Source: Mycolicibacter sp. MU0102
GTDB lineage: Bacteria; Actinomycetota; Actinomycetes; Mycobacteriales; Mycobacteriaceae
Direction: 5' to 3'
Assembly: GCF_963378105.1 (NCBI RefSeq)
Contig: NZ_OY726398.1
Span: forward strand, 124,001-188,000
Length of the DNA: 64,000 bases
Shown here in pieces: positions 9,462 to 18,994 of this stretch. Under the pieces are notes generated by a model. The model searched no databases. It was not told where the DNA came from and saw nothing but the letters and a program-made list of their open reading frames with translations. Position numbers and translations under genes: made by a program. The first letter of the stretch is position 1. Every line of letters begins with the position of its first letter.

Positions 9462-10130
9462 ATGGCCGTCGCATCGCCGATCTCGCACCGGCGCACCGTG
9501 GCGGCCCTACTGCTGCTTACCTTCGCCACGGGCCTGGTCGACGCGGTGAGTGTGTTGGTGCTCGGCCGGGTGTTCGTGGCGAATATGACCGGCAATGCGA
9601 TCTTCCTGGGGTTCCTGTTCGTTCCCAGCACCGGATTCGACCTGACCGCGGCGATCGTCGCGGTAACGGGATTCCTTCTGGGCGCGGTCATCGGGGGACG
9701 GCTGTTCCGGATCTTCGGGGAAAAGCGGCCCCGGCACTGGCTCACGATCGCACTGGGTCTGGAGGCGGCGATGCTGTTGGTGCTGGCCGCACTGGGCGGA
9801 CTGGGCGTGCTGGACTACTACGGCGCCAGCAAGCTGCTGTTGATCGCGGGACTGGCGATCGCGTTCGGTGTACAGAATTCGAGTGCCCGCCAGTTCGGCA
9901 TTCAGGAGCTCTACACCACGGTGCTCACCTCAACCATTGTCGGTATCGGGGTGGACAGTCGATTGGCCGGTGGGACCGGCGAACGCGGAAGGCTACGCTA
10001 CGGCGTCGTTTTCGTGATGATCCTCGGTGCCGTCGTCGGCGCAACGTTGACGCCCATCATGGTGGCGCCGGTCATCGCGTTCGCAGGGATCGTGGTGCTG
10101 GCGAGCCTGGCGCTGTTTCGATACGGCTAG
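9462..10130 (+). CDS. YoaK/DUF1275 family membrane protein
   Basis: This is a 222-residue polytopic protein with about six hydrophobic segments. It carries the DUF1275 signature: an early VDAVSVLVLGRVFVANMTGN, a mid-protein GVQNSSARQFGI, and a TTVLTSTIVG stretch. The family (YoaK) is widespread but its function is not established. The gene begins ten bases after the mce1-associated genes and could be co-transcribed. It is not part of the M. tuberculosis mce1 operon, so it probably marks the left edge of the inserted block that holds the second mce operon. It converges with the next gene, leaving eleven bases between stops. Confidence 0.82.
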   Translation: MAVASPISHRRTVAALLLLTFATGLVDAVSVLVLGRVFVANMTGNAIFLGFLFVPSTGFDLTAAIVAVTGFLLGAVIGGRLFRIFGEKRPRHWLTIALGLEAAMLLVLAALGGLGVLDYYGASKLLLIAGLAIAFGVQNSSARQFGIQELYTTVLTSTIVGIGVDSRLAGGTGERGRLRYGVVFVMILGAVVGATLTPIMVAPVIAFAGIVVLASLALFRYG

Positions 10131-10141
10131 CGGGGCGCCGA

Positions 10142-10936
10142 TCAGGACCCGCCGTACTCCGGGCGCAGGATCGAGCTGAGCGCCGAGAGCGGGATGTGCG
10201 CCTGAACGTTGCCGCCGTCCATGTACCACTGCATCTGGTTGTACTGGATCGGACTGTCGTGACTGACCGGGTAGTCGGGCATGTAGAGAATCAACTCATC
10301 GGGGGTGAGGGCCCACGACCGGTAACCGCCGGAAAAGACCTTGTCGGGCGTGAAGCGCTCCGGGACAAAGGGATAGTCCCCTGGGCGGTGCTCCCAGAAC
10401 GCCCGGTCCAGTGCCTCGGAGATGTAAGGCTCGCCCAGCTGCGGGATCATCGCCAGCGGGTCGATCCCGGGCTTGGTGATGTCGGCCAATTGCAACTGCC
10501 GCCCGCCGGAGCCCATGTCGAACGTGAAAGTCCGGTAGGCGTTGTTGATGTACGGACCGTCGGAGTGGTAGTCCTCGTGAAAGACCGCGGTCAACGCGTT
10601 GCCGTGCTGGAAGATCTCGTAGTTCTCGTTTCCCCAGCTGTCGGCGACCATCGAGGCACCTTTACTGCGCCAGTTGGTAAACAACTTCGACAGGTAGTCA
10701 CGGATCGGGGGACCGGCGATCGGGTGGTCGACCAGATCTCCGGGGACCGCCATCCGGATATAGCGGGTGGCCAGCCGCTCGGAATGCACGTCCGTAGCGC
10801 AGTACTGCCCGTCCCAGTTGCCGCCCAGCCCGCTGCAGAACGACGGCGCTGAAGCGCCGGCGACCGGCGCCCCGGACACCGTAGCCACCGCAAGTGTTGC
10901 GGCGAGCATGCCCGTCAATAGCCGGGTCGCCCACAT
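10142..10936 (-). CDS. Secreted Mpt64-like protein (RsiV/DUF3298 type)
   Basis: This 264-residue exported protein has a signal peptide (about 1-28, ending in VAGASA) and a pair of cysteines about 13 residues apart (FCSGLGG...YCATD) just after it. Its domain layout recalls MPT64 and the DUF3298/RsiV fold. The start has an ideal AGGAGG seven bases upstream. It lies ten bases after the Mas gene, so it is very probably the last gene of the second mce operon. MPT64 is a secreted antigen of unclear biochemical role, and I assign no enzymatic function here. The family call is from sequence memory, not alignment. Confidence 0.7.
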   Translation of the reverse strand: MWATRLLTGMLAATLAVATVSGAPVAGASAPSFCSGLGGNWDGQYCATDVHSERLATRYIRMAVPGDLVDHPIAGPPIRDYLSKLFTNWRSKGASMVADSWGNENYEIFQHGNALTAVFHEDYHSDGPYINNAYRTFTFDMGSGGRQLQLADITKPGIDPLAMIPQLGEPYISEALDRAFWEHRPGDYPFVPERFTPDKVFSGGYRSWALTPDELILYMPDYPVSHDSPIQYNQMQWYMDGGNVQAHIPLSALSSILRPEYGGS

Positions 10937-10946
10937 AGCCTGCCTC

Positions 10947-11561
10947 CTAAGGCAATTCGACTTTGCTCGCCAGCCACCGGCCGTCGACCTTCTGCATCGT
11001 CATCTTCATTCGGGTCCGATCCACCCGCGGGTCTGGACGCGTGGTGTTCGTGATCGCCTGGTTGACCATCAACAGCACCACGACCGTGTCCTTGGAACCG
11101 GACTGCACGGCCGACTCCACCACCGTGCCCTGCGCGGTCGCCTTGTTGTCGATCAGCAGCTGCCGCAGCTGAACGCTGGCCTTGGTATAGGTGTCTTTGA
11201 ACTCCCCGGTCGCACCGTTGAGCACCGCGGAGAAGTCATCGTCGACCTTGTTGGAGTCGATACTGGTCAAAACCTGGGCATAGTCCACCGCCGCCTGGCG
11301 TCCAGCTGCTTCCGCCGCAGAGACCCGATGCTGTTGCCACAACGGCCATCCGAGGCCGATGACCAACCCGAACACGGTGAGATACGTGGCTGCGACAGCC
11401 GTGATCGGCCACGGGACCTGACGCTTGCGTGCCGGTGCTACGGCCTTCTCCACGGCGGCGGCCTCGTCCGCCTCCTCGACGGCTTCTGACTCCGGTTCAA
11501 CCGCGGTGGATTCCACGTCCTCGGGCGTGGTCTCGGCGGTCGGTTCGTCGGCGGTGCTCAC
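10947..11561 (-). CDS. Mce-associated membrane protein of the second mce operon
   Basis: This is a 204-residue Mas protein with an acidic, Glu-rich N-terminus, one transmembrane helix (about 62-85) and a periplasmic domain. The domain contains QLRQLLIDNKA and ends GRWLASKVELP. The GTG at 11561 is chosen because GGAGA lies seven bases upstream; an ATG at 11597 would overlap the end of mceF and has no better signal. It is strikingly similar to the Mas protein at 21793-22443, which sits on the other side of the operon in the opposite direction. Confidence 0.82.
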   Translation of the reverse strand: MSTADEPTAETTPEDVESTAVEPESEAVEEADEAAAVEKAVAPARKRQVPWPITAVAATYLTVFGLVIGLGWPLWQQHRVSAAEAAGRQAAVDYAQVLTSIDSNKVDDDFSAVLNGATGEFKDTYTKASVQLRQLLIDNKATAQGTVVESAVQSGSKDTVVVLLMVNQAITNTTRPDPRVDRTRMKMTMQKVDGRWLASKVELP

Positions 11562-11580
11562 CGCGGCATCTCCTTGCGCA

Positions 11581-12831
11581 TCAACGAGGCGGCTCAATCA
11601 GCAGGGGCGGACCACCGTAGGGGGTGGGAATCGTGTAGCGGCCCTTAGGCGTCGGGTCGGTGGTCGCCGCCAGGTCCGCACCGGGCGGCGGACCCGCGGT
11701 GTCATCGCCCGGTGGGCGGGGCGCGTTGTGGGCGCCGCGCACCAGCACTGACTGGTCGGTGTCACGGCAGTAGCCGTACAGGAACGGCTCGGGGTAGTCC
11801 GCCTGAGACGGCGGGCGCCGGGGAGTGCCGTAGTCGCAGGTGTAGCGCGGGTAAATATCGACAGTCGCCCACATCCCGTCCTCGTGGATGGCCGAGCTGA
11901 GCGCCTCCACCGTGGAACCGCGGTAATTGGGGAACAGTGCGTTGAGTGCGGGAGTCCGCACGTAGAGCAGCTGGGCCGGGGTGACCAGATTCCCCAGCAG
12001 GCCAACCATAGTGTCGGAGTTGTCGTCGAACAGACCGTCCACCGACGACAGCATCCCCGGGCCTTGGTCCACCAGCCGGTGGTAGCCGCCGATCATCGGA
12101 TTGATGCCCTTGAGCACCTTGTCGAGATTGGCCGATGTCGCAGCCATGCCCTTGTTGACGTCGCTGAGCATGGTCAGCACGACCCGGCTCGACTTGAGCA
12201 GGCTTACGGTCTCCGGCAATACCGAATCCAGCGTGGACAGCAGGAACGAGCCGCCGTCGACAATGTCGGTCAGCTTGCGCGGGCCTTCGTCGGAGAGACT
12301 GAGTTCCTTCTTGATCAGATCGAGTTTGCGCGGATCGGTCTGGGCCAGCATGCCGTCCGCATCGGCGAGCAACTGCGATATCGGAATCGGAGTCGTCGCG
12401 CGGTCCCGGGAGACCACACTGCCGGCGGACAGGAACGGACCGGCGTTCGACGGCGGCTCGAAGTCGATGTATTGCTCGCCGGCAGCCGACAGGCCCGAGA
12501 CGCGCACCGGGCTGGCGGCGGGAATCTTCACCGTCGAGTTGATATTGGCTACCGCGTCGACGCCCGTCGGCGTGACGCGCAGTGACTCGATGCGGCCCAC
12601 CGGGACGCCGCGCACCGACACGTCCTGGTTGGTGAGCAGGCCGCCAGAATCGGGCAGTGAAATGGTGATCTGGTAGGTCGATCGTGCCGGGTTGACCCGC
12701 AGTGCACCCACCAGCAGGTAGCTCACCGCCACCACCAGGGTCATCGCCAACGCGAGCCCGGACAGCAGGTTCTTCCGTCGGTAGCCGGCGCGGACCAGGG
12801 CAACGATCTGGCGACTCAGTGCGTCGATCAT
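11581..12831 (-). CDS. mceF: MceF, second mce operon
   Basis: This is a 416-residue MCE protein, shorter than Mce1F. It has an N-terminal transmembrane segment (about 22-45) and an MCE domain (about 50-125, including SVRGVPVGRIESL). A helical body runs to about 330, followed by a Pro-rich tail. The start overlaps the mceE stop as ATGA. Low similarity to Mce1F by eye suggests that this operon is not a recent copy of mce1. I could not assign it to a numbered mce group. By position it should supply the sixth ring of the channel. Confidence 0.85.
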   Translation of the reverse strand: MIDALSRQIVALVRAGYRRKNLLSGLALAMTLVVAVSYLLVGALRVNPARSTYQITISLPDSGGLLTNQDVSVRGVPVGRIESLRVTPTGVDAVANINSTVKIPAASPVRVSGLSAAGEQYIDFEPPSNAGPFLSAGSVVSRDRATTPIPISQLLADADGMLAQTDPRKLDLIKKELSLSDEGPRKLTDIVDGGSFLLSTLDSVLPETVSLLKSSRVVLTMLSDVNKGMAATSANLDKVLKGINPMIGGYHRLVDQGPGMLSSVDGLFDDNSDTMVGLLGNLVTPAQLLYVRTPALNALFPNYRGSTVEALSSAIHEDGMWATVDIYPRYTCDYGTPRRPPSQADYPEPFLYGYCRDTDQSVLVRGAHNAPRPPGDDTAGPPPGADLAATTDPTPKGRYTIPTPYGGPPLLIEPPR

Positions 12832-14075
12832 GGCGCCGGCCTCGGTCCTGGCAGGCCAGGCTCGACATCGGCCATGTCAGCTTCTGCGGGGGTCGGCGGT
12901 ATCGGTGGGCCGACCGCCGTCCATGGTGCTTGGCCCATGTCGGTGTCCGGGCCGCGACCCACGACGCGTTCCTGCAGCCGCCACAGCGCGTACTTGATCG
13001 AACCGGCCATCTTGGCCCAGTCGTAGCGCTTCGGGCCGTGGAACGCCGGGTCGCCCTTGAATCCGGCGTCGGGCATCGAACCCCACACCAGGCGGTCGAT
13101 GCTGGCGTGCACCGAGACCCCGGAACCCGCCGTCATCTTGATGAACGGCGCCATCAGCCGGTTCAGGGCGGCCAGGCTGGTGCTGGGATCGGTTGCCACG
13201 TCGTTCCACGCGCCGGCGAGAATGTTGGCGTCTTTGATGAAACTGTGTCCGGAATCGTCGGTTCCGGCGATGGACGGGAACCGGGCCAGCTGTCGGCTGG
13301 TCGCGCCCAGTTGCTCAACCAGGTCGGCGATCTGGCTGGTGTTGTCCACCAGCGTGTCGGTCGCCGGTCCCGCCGCGTTGAGTACGTCGGTGAGCGCGGC
13401 GCTGCGGGAATCGAGCTGGTCGGCGAGCCGGCTGGTTTCGCGCAGTGCGGTCTCGATCTCGCCGGATCGGGCGTTGAGTTTGGCCAGCAGATCGTTGGAC
13501 TGGTTGATCAGCTTGCCGAACGCCTTGCCCTGGTCGCCGGTCGCCTTCCCGGCGCCGTTGACGATGTTGGTGAAGTTCTGCACGGCACCGCCGTTCACCA
13601 ACAGCGCCGCCGAGCTCAGCACCGACTCGACGGTGGCGGCCGAGGTGGTCGATTCCAAGCCGATGGAGTCGCCGCCCTTGAGCAGCGGGGCAGCGGGATC
13701 GATGGGGGTCGGCGGCTTGATCGCCACGAACACATCACCGAGCGGCGTGGCCGACCGCAGTTCGGCGGTGCTGCCCACCGGAATTCGGACGCCGTCCATG
13801 ATGCGCAGCGTGGTGACCGCGGTGTAGTTGCGCGCGACCATCGACTCCAGCTGGCCGACGTCGGCGCCGGAAAGCTTCACCTTGGCGTGGCCGGGCAGGT
13901 TGAGCGCGTTGGCGAACACCGCGGTGAGCAGATATCCGCCGCTGCCGATACCCGGGGCAGGTAGCGGCAGGCTGTCCAGCCCGCTGGTGCCGCAGCCCGC
14001 CGCCGACGAGGCGATGACGGCACTGCACAGCAGGGCCAGCGCAGTCCTCGGTGACCGTTTCAGTCGTGACGTCAC
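12828..14075 (-). CDS. mceE: MceE lipoprotein, second mce operon
   Basis: This 415-residue lipid-anchored MCE protein has a signal peptide ending in SSAAGC, placing the lipidated Cys near residue 28. The MCE domain spans about 48-120, followed by helices and a Pro-rich end. The GTG at 14075 starts two bases after the mceD stop and gives a normal lipoprotein signal. An ATG far upstream at 14192 would bury the signal peptide and overlap mceD by more than 100 bases, so I rejected it. This is the LprK equivalent of the second transporter. Confidence 0.86.
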   Translation of the reverse strand: MTSRLKRSPRTALALLCSAVIASSAAGCGTSGLDSLPLPAPGIGSGGYLLTAVFANALNLPGHAKVKLSGADVGQLESMVARNYTAVTTLRIMDGVRIPVGSTAELRSATPLGDVFVAIKPPTPIDPAAPLLKGGDSIGLESTTSAATVESVLSSAALLVNGGAVQNFTNIVNGAGKATGDQGKAFGKLINQSNDLLAKLNARSGEIETALRETSRLADQLDSRSAALTDVLNAAGPATDTLVDNTSQIADLVEQLGATSRQLARFPSIAGTDDSGHSFIKDANILAGAWNDVATDPSTSLAALNRLMAPFIKMTAGSGVSVHASIDRLVWGSMPDAGFKGDPAFHGPKRYDWAKMAGSIKYALWRLQERVVGRGPDTDMGQAPWTAVGPPIPPTPAEADMADVEPGLPGPRPAP

Positions 14076-14077
14076 GG

Positions 14078-15283
14078 CTACTGTCCCATCATCGAAAGGC
14101 CGTCGAGGACGTAGGTGAGGCCGAAGTCCGGACCGTAGTCCGCCAAGGTTCCGGTGCCGCAACCCAATTGCCGCAGATGCATCATGTTGCACAGTTCCTT
14201 GGTGCTTTGGCTGTCGACCAGGATCTTGTCCACCAGGGCGTGCAGGCGGACCGCCCCGTTGTTGGTGTCGACGGCGTTGTAGAGGTTCTCCATCGTCAGC
14301 GGCAACACGTTGATGAGCTCTGCCAGGTCGCGCTGCTTCTCGACGAGGGTGGTCACGGCGGTGTCGCCGTTGAGGACGCTCTGCTTGAGGTTGTCGCGGT
14401 TGGCCTGCAGCAGCGATGTCGCCTGGGTGACGATCTCGTTGAACTTGCGGCCCGTACGGCCGGTTCCGAAGTCCTCGTTAGCAAGCATCTGACTCAACTG
14501 ACGTGTGGTGGAACCGAATTGACGCAGCTTCTCGTCGTTGCGGGCCGCCGCGTCCATCAAAGAGCTGAGATTGGTGATGATCGTGGTCAGCTGATCGCCG
14601 GTCGCCTCGCCGCGGTCGGAGCTGAGTCGCAATGCCCGGGACAACTCGCTCAGTGCCGATTTGATCTTCTCGCCGTTACCGTCGGCGATGTCGGCGCCGG
14701 CGTTGATCACGTCGGCCACCGGACCATTGCCTTTGCCGTCGCCGCCGAGTGACTTGGACACCTTGTCGAGCATGTCCAGCACGCGATCGAACGCCACCGG
14801 TGTCCGGGTGCGGTTCAGTCCGATGGTGGTGCGGTCGGCCAACACCGGGCCGCCCGAATACGCCGGGGTCAGCTCGATCTGCCGCGCGGTGAGGATCGAG
14901 GTGTTGATGGTGACGGCGTTGACGTCGGCGGGGATCTTCACGCCGCGGTCGACGGTGAATTCGGCCTCGACGTACTCGCCCTTCGGCGTGACCTTTTTGA
15001 CCTTGCCCACCGGCATGCCGAGCACGGCGACCACATTGCCTTCGTACAGCCCTGCCGCGCTGTCGAATTGAGCGGTGACGGTGATGTGACCACCGAAGGG
15101 GTTGAGGTGTGAGCCGGCTACGACGGCGACGATCAGCGCACCGGCGACCAGCGTCGTCACCAGCGCCATGACGCGGCGACGACTTTTTGGCGCGGCCGCC
15201 GTCCGGGTTGCGGGTATCGCGGCGTCGGTGACCGTCGGTTCCTCGATCGGATCGTCTGCCGCGGTAGTGGGTGTCGCGCTCAT
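14078..15283 (-). CDS. mceD: MceD, second mce operon
   Basis: This is a 401-residue MCE protein. It has a cytoplasmic N-terminus rich in Thr/Ala (1-35), a transmembrane helix (about 38-60), an MCE domain (about 68-142) and a helical periplasmic body. Two cysteines lie near the C-terminus (LCNMM and LGCGT). The ATG at 15283 overlaps the mceC stop as ATGA; the in-frame codon at 15349 only adds sequence inside mceC. It lacks the long proline tail of Mce1D, and its 401 residues compare with 521 there. Confidence 0.86.
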   Translation of the reverse strand: MSATPTTAADDPIEEPTVTDAAIPATRTAAAPKSRRRVMALVTTLVAGALIVAVVAGSHLNPFGGHITVTAQFDSAAGLYEGNVVAVLGMPVGKVKKVTPKGEYVEAEFTVDRGVKIPADVNAVTINTSILTARQIELTPAYSGGPVLADRTTIGLNRTRTPVAFDRVLDMLDKVSKSLGGDGKGNGPVADVINAGADIADGNGEKIKSALSELSRALRLSSDRGEATGDQLTTIITNLSSLMDAAARNDEKLRQFGSTTRQLSQMLANEDFGTGRTGRKFNEIVTQATSLLQANRDNLKQSVLNGDTAVTTLVEKQRDLAELINVLPLTMENLYNAVDTNNGAVRLHALVDKILVDSQSTKELCNMMHLRQLGCGTGTLADYGPDFGLTYVLDGLSMMGQ

Positions 15284-16344
15284 TTGCAGTCCTTGAAGTA
15301 CTCGATCATGCCGAACTGCTTGGCGCGTCCGCTGATGGCGCACATCCACGAGTCGATCGCGATTCCGTTGCCGGCGAAGAACTCGATGCCCGGGCCGTAA
15401 CCGGTGGCGTTGGTGATGCCCCGCAAGGTCGGTGGCGCGGACTGGATCAGACTGCGCAGTAGGTCGTCGTGCTGACCGAGCATGTCCGAGAGTGCGCGCA
15501 GGTTGATCAGCATGTCGTCGAGCATCGATCGGTCGGTGACCACGACGTTGTTGAGTTGGCCTACCAGGCTGGTCAGCGCGGCCAGCATGGCGTGGAAAGT
15601 GCTCTGCCGCACCACCAGTTCGCCGATGAAGTCCTGGCCCTGATCAACGAGGTTTCCCAGATTCGTCTGCTGGTTGCGCAGGGTGTTGGCCACCCGCTGG
15701 GTGCTGGCGAGCAGGGTGCCGAGCTGGTCGCGACGATCGGCGGTGATCTTGGACAGCGTGTGCAGGTTGGCCATTGCCTGCGGAATCACCGGCGGCAGGC
15801 CGCTCAGCTGTTGGCCGAGCACCGCCAGGGACTGTCCGAACTGGTCGGAGTCCACCTGATCGAACGTGGTGGTGGCGTCCTCCAGCAGGGACTCTAAGGA
15901 GTAGGGCACCTCGGTGTGGGCGAGGTTGATCCGTTTGCCGGGCAGCGAGCCAGGGCCGTCGGGCTCAAGCTTGAGATACCGCGACCCGAGGATCGTCATC
16001 ACCTGGATCTTCGCGCGGGTGTCCTTACCCAGTGGGACGTCGTTGCGGACGCTCAGGCCGGCCACCACGTGATCGCCGGCGAGTCGCATGCTCGTTACCC
16101 GGCCCACCTCGATGCCGGCGACCATGATCGGGTTGCCGGGGGCCAGCGCGGCGGCCTGGGCGAACTCGGCGGTGTAGCGGGTATAGCCGAAGCCGATCAC
16201 CTTGACAAACAGGGCCCCGGCCACCACGACCGCCACCACGGCCAGTGCTCCGAACCCCAGCCACGTGGTGTTGTAGGACTCCAGCGGCCGGGTGCGCCAC
16301 TCGCGGAAGAACTTCGTGGTCCGTGTGGTCATGGCGTTACCCAT
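15280..16344 (-). CDS. mceC: MceC, second mce operon
   Basis: This 354-residue MCE protein has a transmembrane helix (about 30-52), an MCE domain (about 55-135, including GIEVGRVTSM and ILGSRYLKLEP) and a helical part ending in CK. It lacks the proline-rich tail seen in Mce1C. The ATG at 16344 overlaps the mceB stop and has AGGA nine bases upstream. A second ATG at 16332, four bases after the mceB stop, would give a protein four residues shorter and cannot be excluded. Confidence 0.86.
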   Translation of the reverse strand: MGNAMTTRTTKFFREWRTRPLESYNTTWLGFGALAVVAVVVAGALFVKVIGFGYTRYTAEFAQAAALAPGNPIMVAGIEVGRVTSMRLAGDHVVAGLSVRNDVPLGKDTRAKIQVMTILGSRYLKLEPDGPGSLPGKRINLAHTEVPYSLESLLEDATTTFDQVDSDQFGQSLAVLGQQLSGLPPVIPQAMANLHTLSKITADRRDQLGTLLASTQRVANTLRNQQTNLGNLVDQGQDFIGELVVRQSTFHAMLAALTSLVGQLNNVVVTDRSMLDDMLINLRALSDMLGQHDDLLRSLIQSAPPTLRGITNATGYGPGIEFFAGNGIAIDSWMCAISGRAKQFGMIEYFKDCK

Positions 16345-17416
16345 CGACGGTGTTCCTGCATCGGGGCGAGTGCCATGCCAGGTTCTCCCGGGTTATCGGG
16401 CGCGCATTGCCGGGGGTGGCTGCGTTGACGATGATCGTGGTGATGTCGTTGAAGCCGGGGAAGAATCCCGTGGCGTTCAGGTCGCAGAGGTAGGCGTTGC
16501 CGTAGGCGCCATCCCCAAATGCTCGGCCCAGGCCCTTGAGCATCAGCGGCAGGTTGGCCCCGGTGAACGCCAACTGCGGTTCGATGCCGGCCATGTGCTT
16601 GGTGAAGCCGGGTTCGCGGTTGATCATCTCTTCCAAGGAGGGGAAGACCTCGTCGGCAATCCGTGCGAGCTGTCGCGTCGTCTGAGCCAGGGAACCGACC
16701 GAGGACTGCAACGCCGGCCGGCGCGAGTCCAGGTCGGCGACCGCTCGGCGGGCCTGGGTCAGGGCGTGGTCCAACTGATCGTTCTGTCCGGCGATGGTGC
16801 CGGTGAGCCTGTTCAGGCTGGTGATGAGGTTCCCCAGCACCTCGTCGCGCCCGGCCAGCGTCGCGGTCAGTGTCGACGACTGATCCACCAGTGCGGTGAT
16901 CGACGCCTGATCGCCCGACAGCGACTCCAGCACACCGCGAGTCAGATCGTCGGCCTGCTTGGGGTCCAGCAGCGACATCAACGGTTTGAAGCCGTTGAGC
17001 AGGGCGCCGACGTCGAACGACGGATCGGTCTGCTCGACACTGATCACGCTGCCGCGGGGCAGTTCTTCGCTGGTACCGAGCGCGCCCAGCGACAGCCCGA
17101 GATAACGCTGGCCGATGATGTTCTGGTAGGTCACCGAGGCGACGGTGTTGCCGTACAGCTTCTGGTCGTTTTGGACGATGAACGAGACCTTCGCCAGCTT
17201 CCCGTCCAGCGCGACCTTCTCCACCCGGCCCACCCGCACCCCGGCCATCCGGACATCGTCGCCCTCGCGCAGTCCGTATACGTCGGTGAACATGGCTGCG
17301 TACGGGGTCGTGGATCCGGCCACGTCGCGGCGCAGCGTGGCATAGACCAGCCAGGTCAGCACCGTCGAAACGACCATGAAGAGGCACAGGCCGATCAGCG
17401 GTCCGCGGAATGTCAC
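16337..17416 (-). CDS. mceB: MceB, second mce operon
   Basis: This is a 359-residue MCE protein with a transmembrane helix (about 6-28) and an MCE domain (about 35-115). The helical region includes the MceB-type segment GALLNGFKPLMSLLDPKQADDL, comparable with DALIGGFKPVFRALDP in the mce1B fragment. The GTG at 17416 overlaps the mceA stop as GTGA and puts the hydrophobic helix right at the N-terminus, as usual for MceB. An upstream in-frame start at 17455 lies wholly inside mceA. The Cys near YLCDLNA matches YICDATI in Mce1B. Confidence 0.87.
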   Translation of the reverse strand: MTFRGPLIGLCLFMVVSTVLTWLVYATLRRDVAGSTTPYAAMFTDVYGLREGDDVRMAGVRVGRVEKVALDGKLAKVSFIVQNDQKLYGNTVASVTYQNIIGQRYLGLSLGALGTSEELPRGSVISVEQTDPSFDVGALLNGFKPLMSLLDPKQADDLTRGVLESLSGDQASITALVDQSSTLTATLAGRDEVLGNLITSLNRLTGTIAGQNDQLDHALTQARRAVADLDSRRPALQSSVGSLAQTTRQLARIADEVFPSLEEMINREPGFTKHMAGIEPQLAFTGANLPLMLKGLGRAFGDGAYGNAYLCDLNATGFFPGFNDITTIIVNAATPGNARPITRENLAWHSPRCRNTVDG

Positions 17417-18993
17417 TTGTGGCCTCCCGTGTTGGCGGGGCCGGGCGAGGCCCAAGATACGGCGTTGCCCCGTGCGACCGGGCCGAGCAGCAACTGCGTC
17501 GCCACCGATGCCGGCTCGCTTCGGCCGGTGATGGGCCCGGTGATCAGACCGAGCTGATTGCGCTCGGCCTGGCTACCGACCGGTCCCACGTTGCCGCCGA
17601 AGGACGCCGGCGCCGCCGGCTGCCACTCCGGTGCATGGGGTTGGGCTGGGATCGGCGGGCTGGGTGGTGGCGGGGGAGCAGGGTCAAGCGGGTCGGCGTT
17701 GCTGGGAACGCGCGGGAAGGGCCCGGTCCACCACGGCAGCGGCGGGTTGGTGTCCTCCAGGCTGCGATTCGGATTGACCAGGGGTGGCCCGACGGCGCGA
17801 AGGTTCCCGTCCGGGCCGATCTCGGTGCCGGGCGGGGGCTCGAGACCGGCCGGGAAGTGGTAGTTCTGCGGCAGCAGGGTCTCGGGAAGTTCGGGCCGTA
17901 CCGAGATCATCGGCGCGGTGTAGCAGCTGGGTCCCTTCACTTCGCCGTACTGCGGGCAGTCGGCCCGGGTGTAGGTGTGCAGCGGGGTGAAGGACAGGTT
18001 GGCCCGCATGTTCCGGGTGATCAACTTGGGGTCGTAGAGCTGGTCGAAGAACTTGTCGGAGAGCCGGTTGACCCGGGTGAAGATCGGTACGAACTTGTCG
18101 GCGTTGTTGGCCAGCACGCCGATGACGGGCGTGAGGTCGTGGGTGATCTGGATCAACTGGTCGACGTGGTTGTCGAGGGCTTCTCGGGCCACACCGACGG
18201 TGTGCTGGCCACCGGAGACCAACGAGGCCAGCTCGGCGCGCTTCTGGGCGAATGCGCGCATCGGCTCGACGGCCTGGTGCAGTGCGTCGACGAGCTCGGG
18301 AGCGGTGGACTGCAGCCCGTGGGTGGCGTCGAGCAGTGCCGAGACCGTCGACGGACCGGGCTCGGTGGCGACGATGCTGTTGAGCTGATCGAGCAGGCGG
18401 GACATCTGCCCGGCCGTGTTGAGCAACTTGACGCGCCGGTTGTCGGTGGCCGCCCCGACAGCCGCCAGGATGCCCAGGCTGTGGTCTTCACGGCCGCGAC
18501 CGGTGGCGGCCAGGATGTCGCGCAGCTTGGACACGGTGGTCTGGAAGATCACCGTCGACAGTTCGCCGTTCTCGGCGATGTGGCTGCCGTCGCGGATGGT
18601 GGGTCCGCCGGTGCCGGAATCGACCAATTGAATCGATGAGACCGCGAAGACATTGGACGGCACCACGCGGGCCGTCACCGAGCTCGGAATGTCCTTGGCG
18701 TAGCCCGGTTTGAGGTTGATGTGGACGTAGTTGGGCTTGCCGTAGGCGGCCGGGATCACATCGGTGACGCTGCCGACCAGCAGACCGTGGTATTTGACGT
18801 CGGACTGGGCGGGCAGTCCATCGCCGACGTTGATCAGGTCGGCGACCACCCGCACGTAGGAGTTGAGCATGCCGGTGGATTTGGCCAGCAGGCCCCCGGT
18901 GGCCAGCGCGATCACCAGCAATACCGCGATTCCCGCGCCCAGCAGTTGATTCTCGGAGGGGCCCCGGCCGTCGGTGTCCAGCGAATTGCTCAT
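17413..18993 (-). CDS. mceA: MceA, second mce operon
   Basis: This 526-residue protein is the first MCE protein after the two permeases. It has a transmembrane helix (about 17-38), an MCE domain (about 45-125, including KYHGLLVGSVTDV), a helical body, two cysteines around DCPQYGEVKGPSCY, and a Pro-rich C-terminal 140 residues. I chose the ATG at 18993, one base after the yrbEB stop; a GTG at 19002 would add three residues. MceA proteins help define the mouth of the channel and the cargo preference, but the cargo cannot be read from this sequence. Confidence 0.87.
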   Translation of the reverse strand: MSNSLDTDGRGPSENQLLGAGIAVLLVIALATGGLLAKSTGMLNSYVRVVADLINVGDGLPAQSDVKYHGLLVGSVTDVIPAAYGKPNYVHINLKPGYAKDIPSSVTARVVPSNVFAVSSIQLVDSGTGGPTIRDGSHIAENGELSTVIFQTTVSKLRDILAATGRGREDHSLGILAAVGAATDNRRVKLLNTAGQMSRLLDQLNSIVATEPGPSTVSALLDATHGLQSTAPELVDALHQAVEPMRAFAQKRAELASLVSGGQHTVGVAREALDNHVDQLIQITHDLTPVIGVLANNADKFVPIFTRVNRLSDKFFDQLYDPKLITRNMRANLSFTPLHTYTRADCPQYGEVKGPSCYTAPMISVRPELPETLLPQNYHFPAGLEPPPGTEIGPDGNLRAVGPPLVNPNRSLEDTNPPLPWWTGPFPRVPSNADPLDPAPPPPPSPPIPAQPHAPEWQPAAPASFGGNVGPVGSQAERNQLGLITGPITGRSEPASVATQLLLGPVARGNAVSWASPGPANTGGHK

Positions 18994-18994
18994 G

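Noticed and set aside
16292..17557. Plus-strand frame of 421 codons across mceB/mceC of the second operon
   Set aside because: Antisense shadow of genuine MCE proteins; composition is typical of a non-coding frame.
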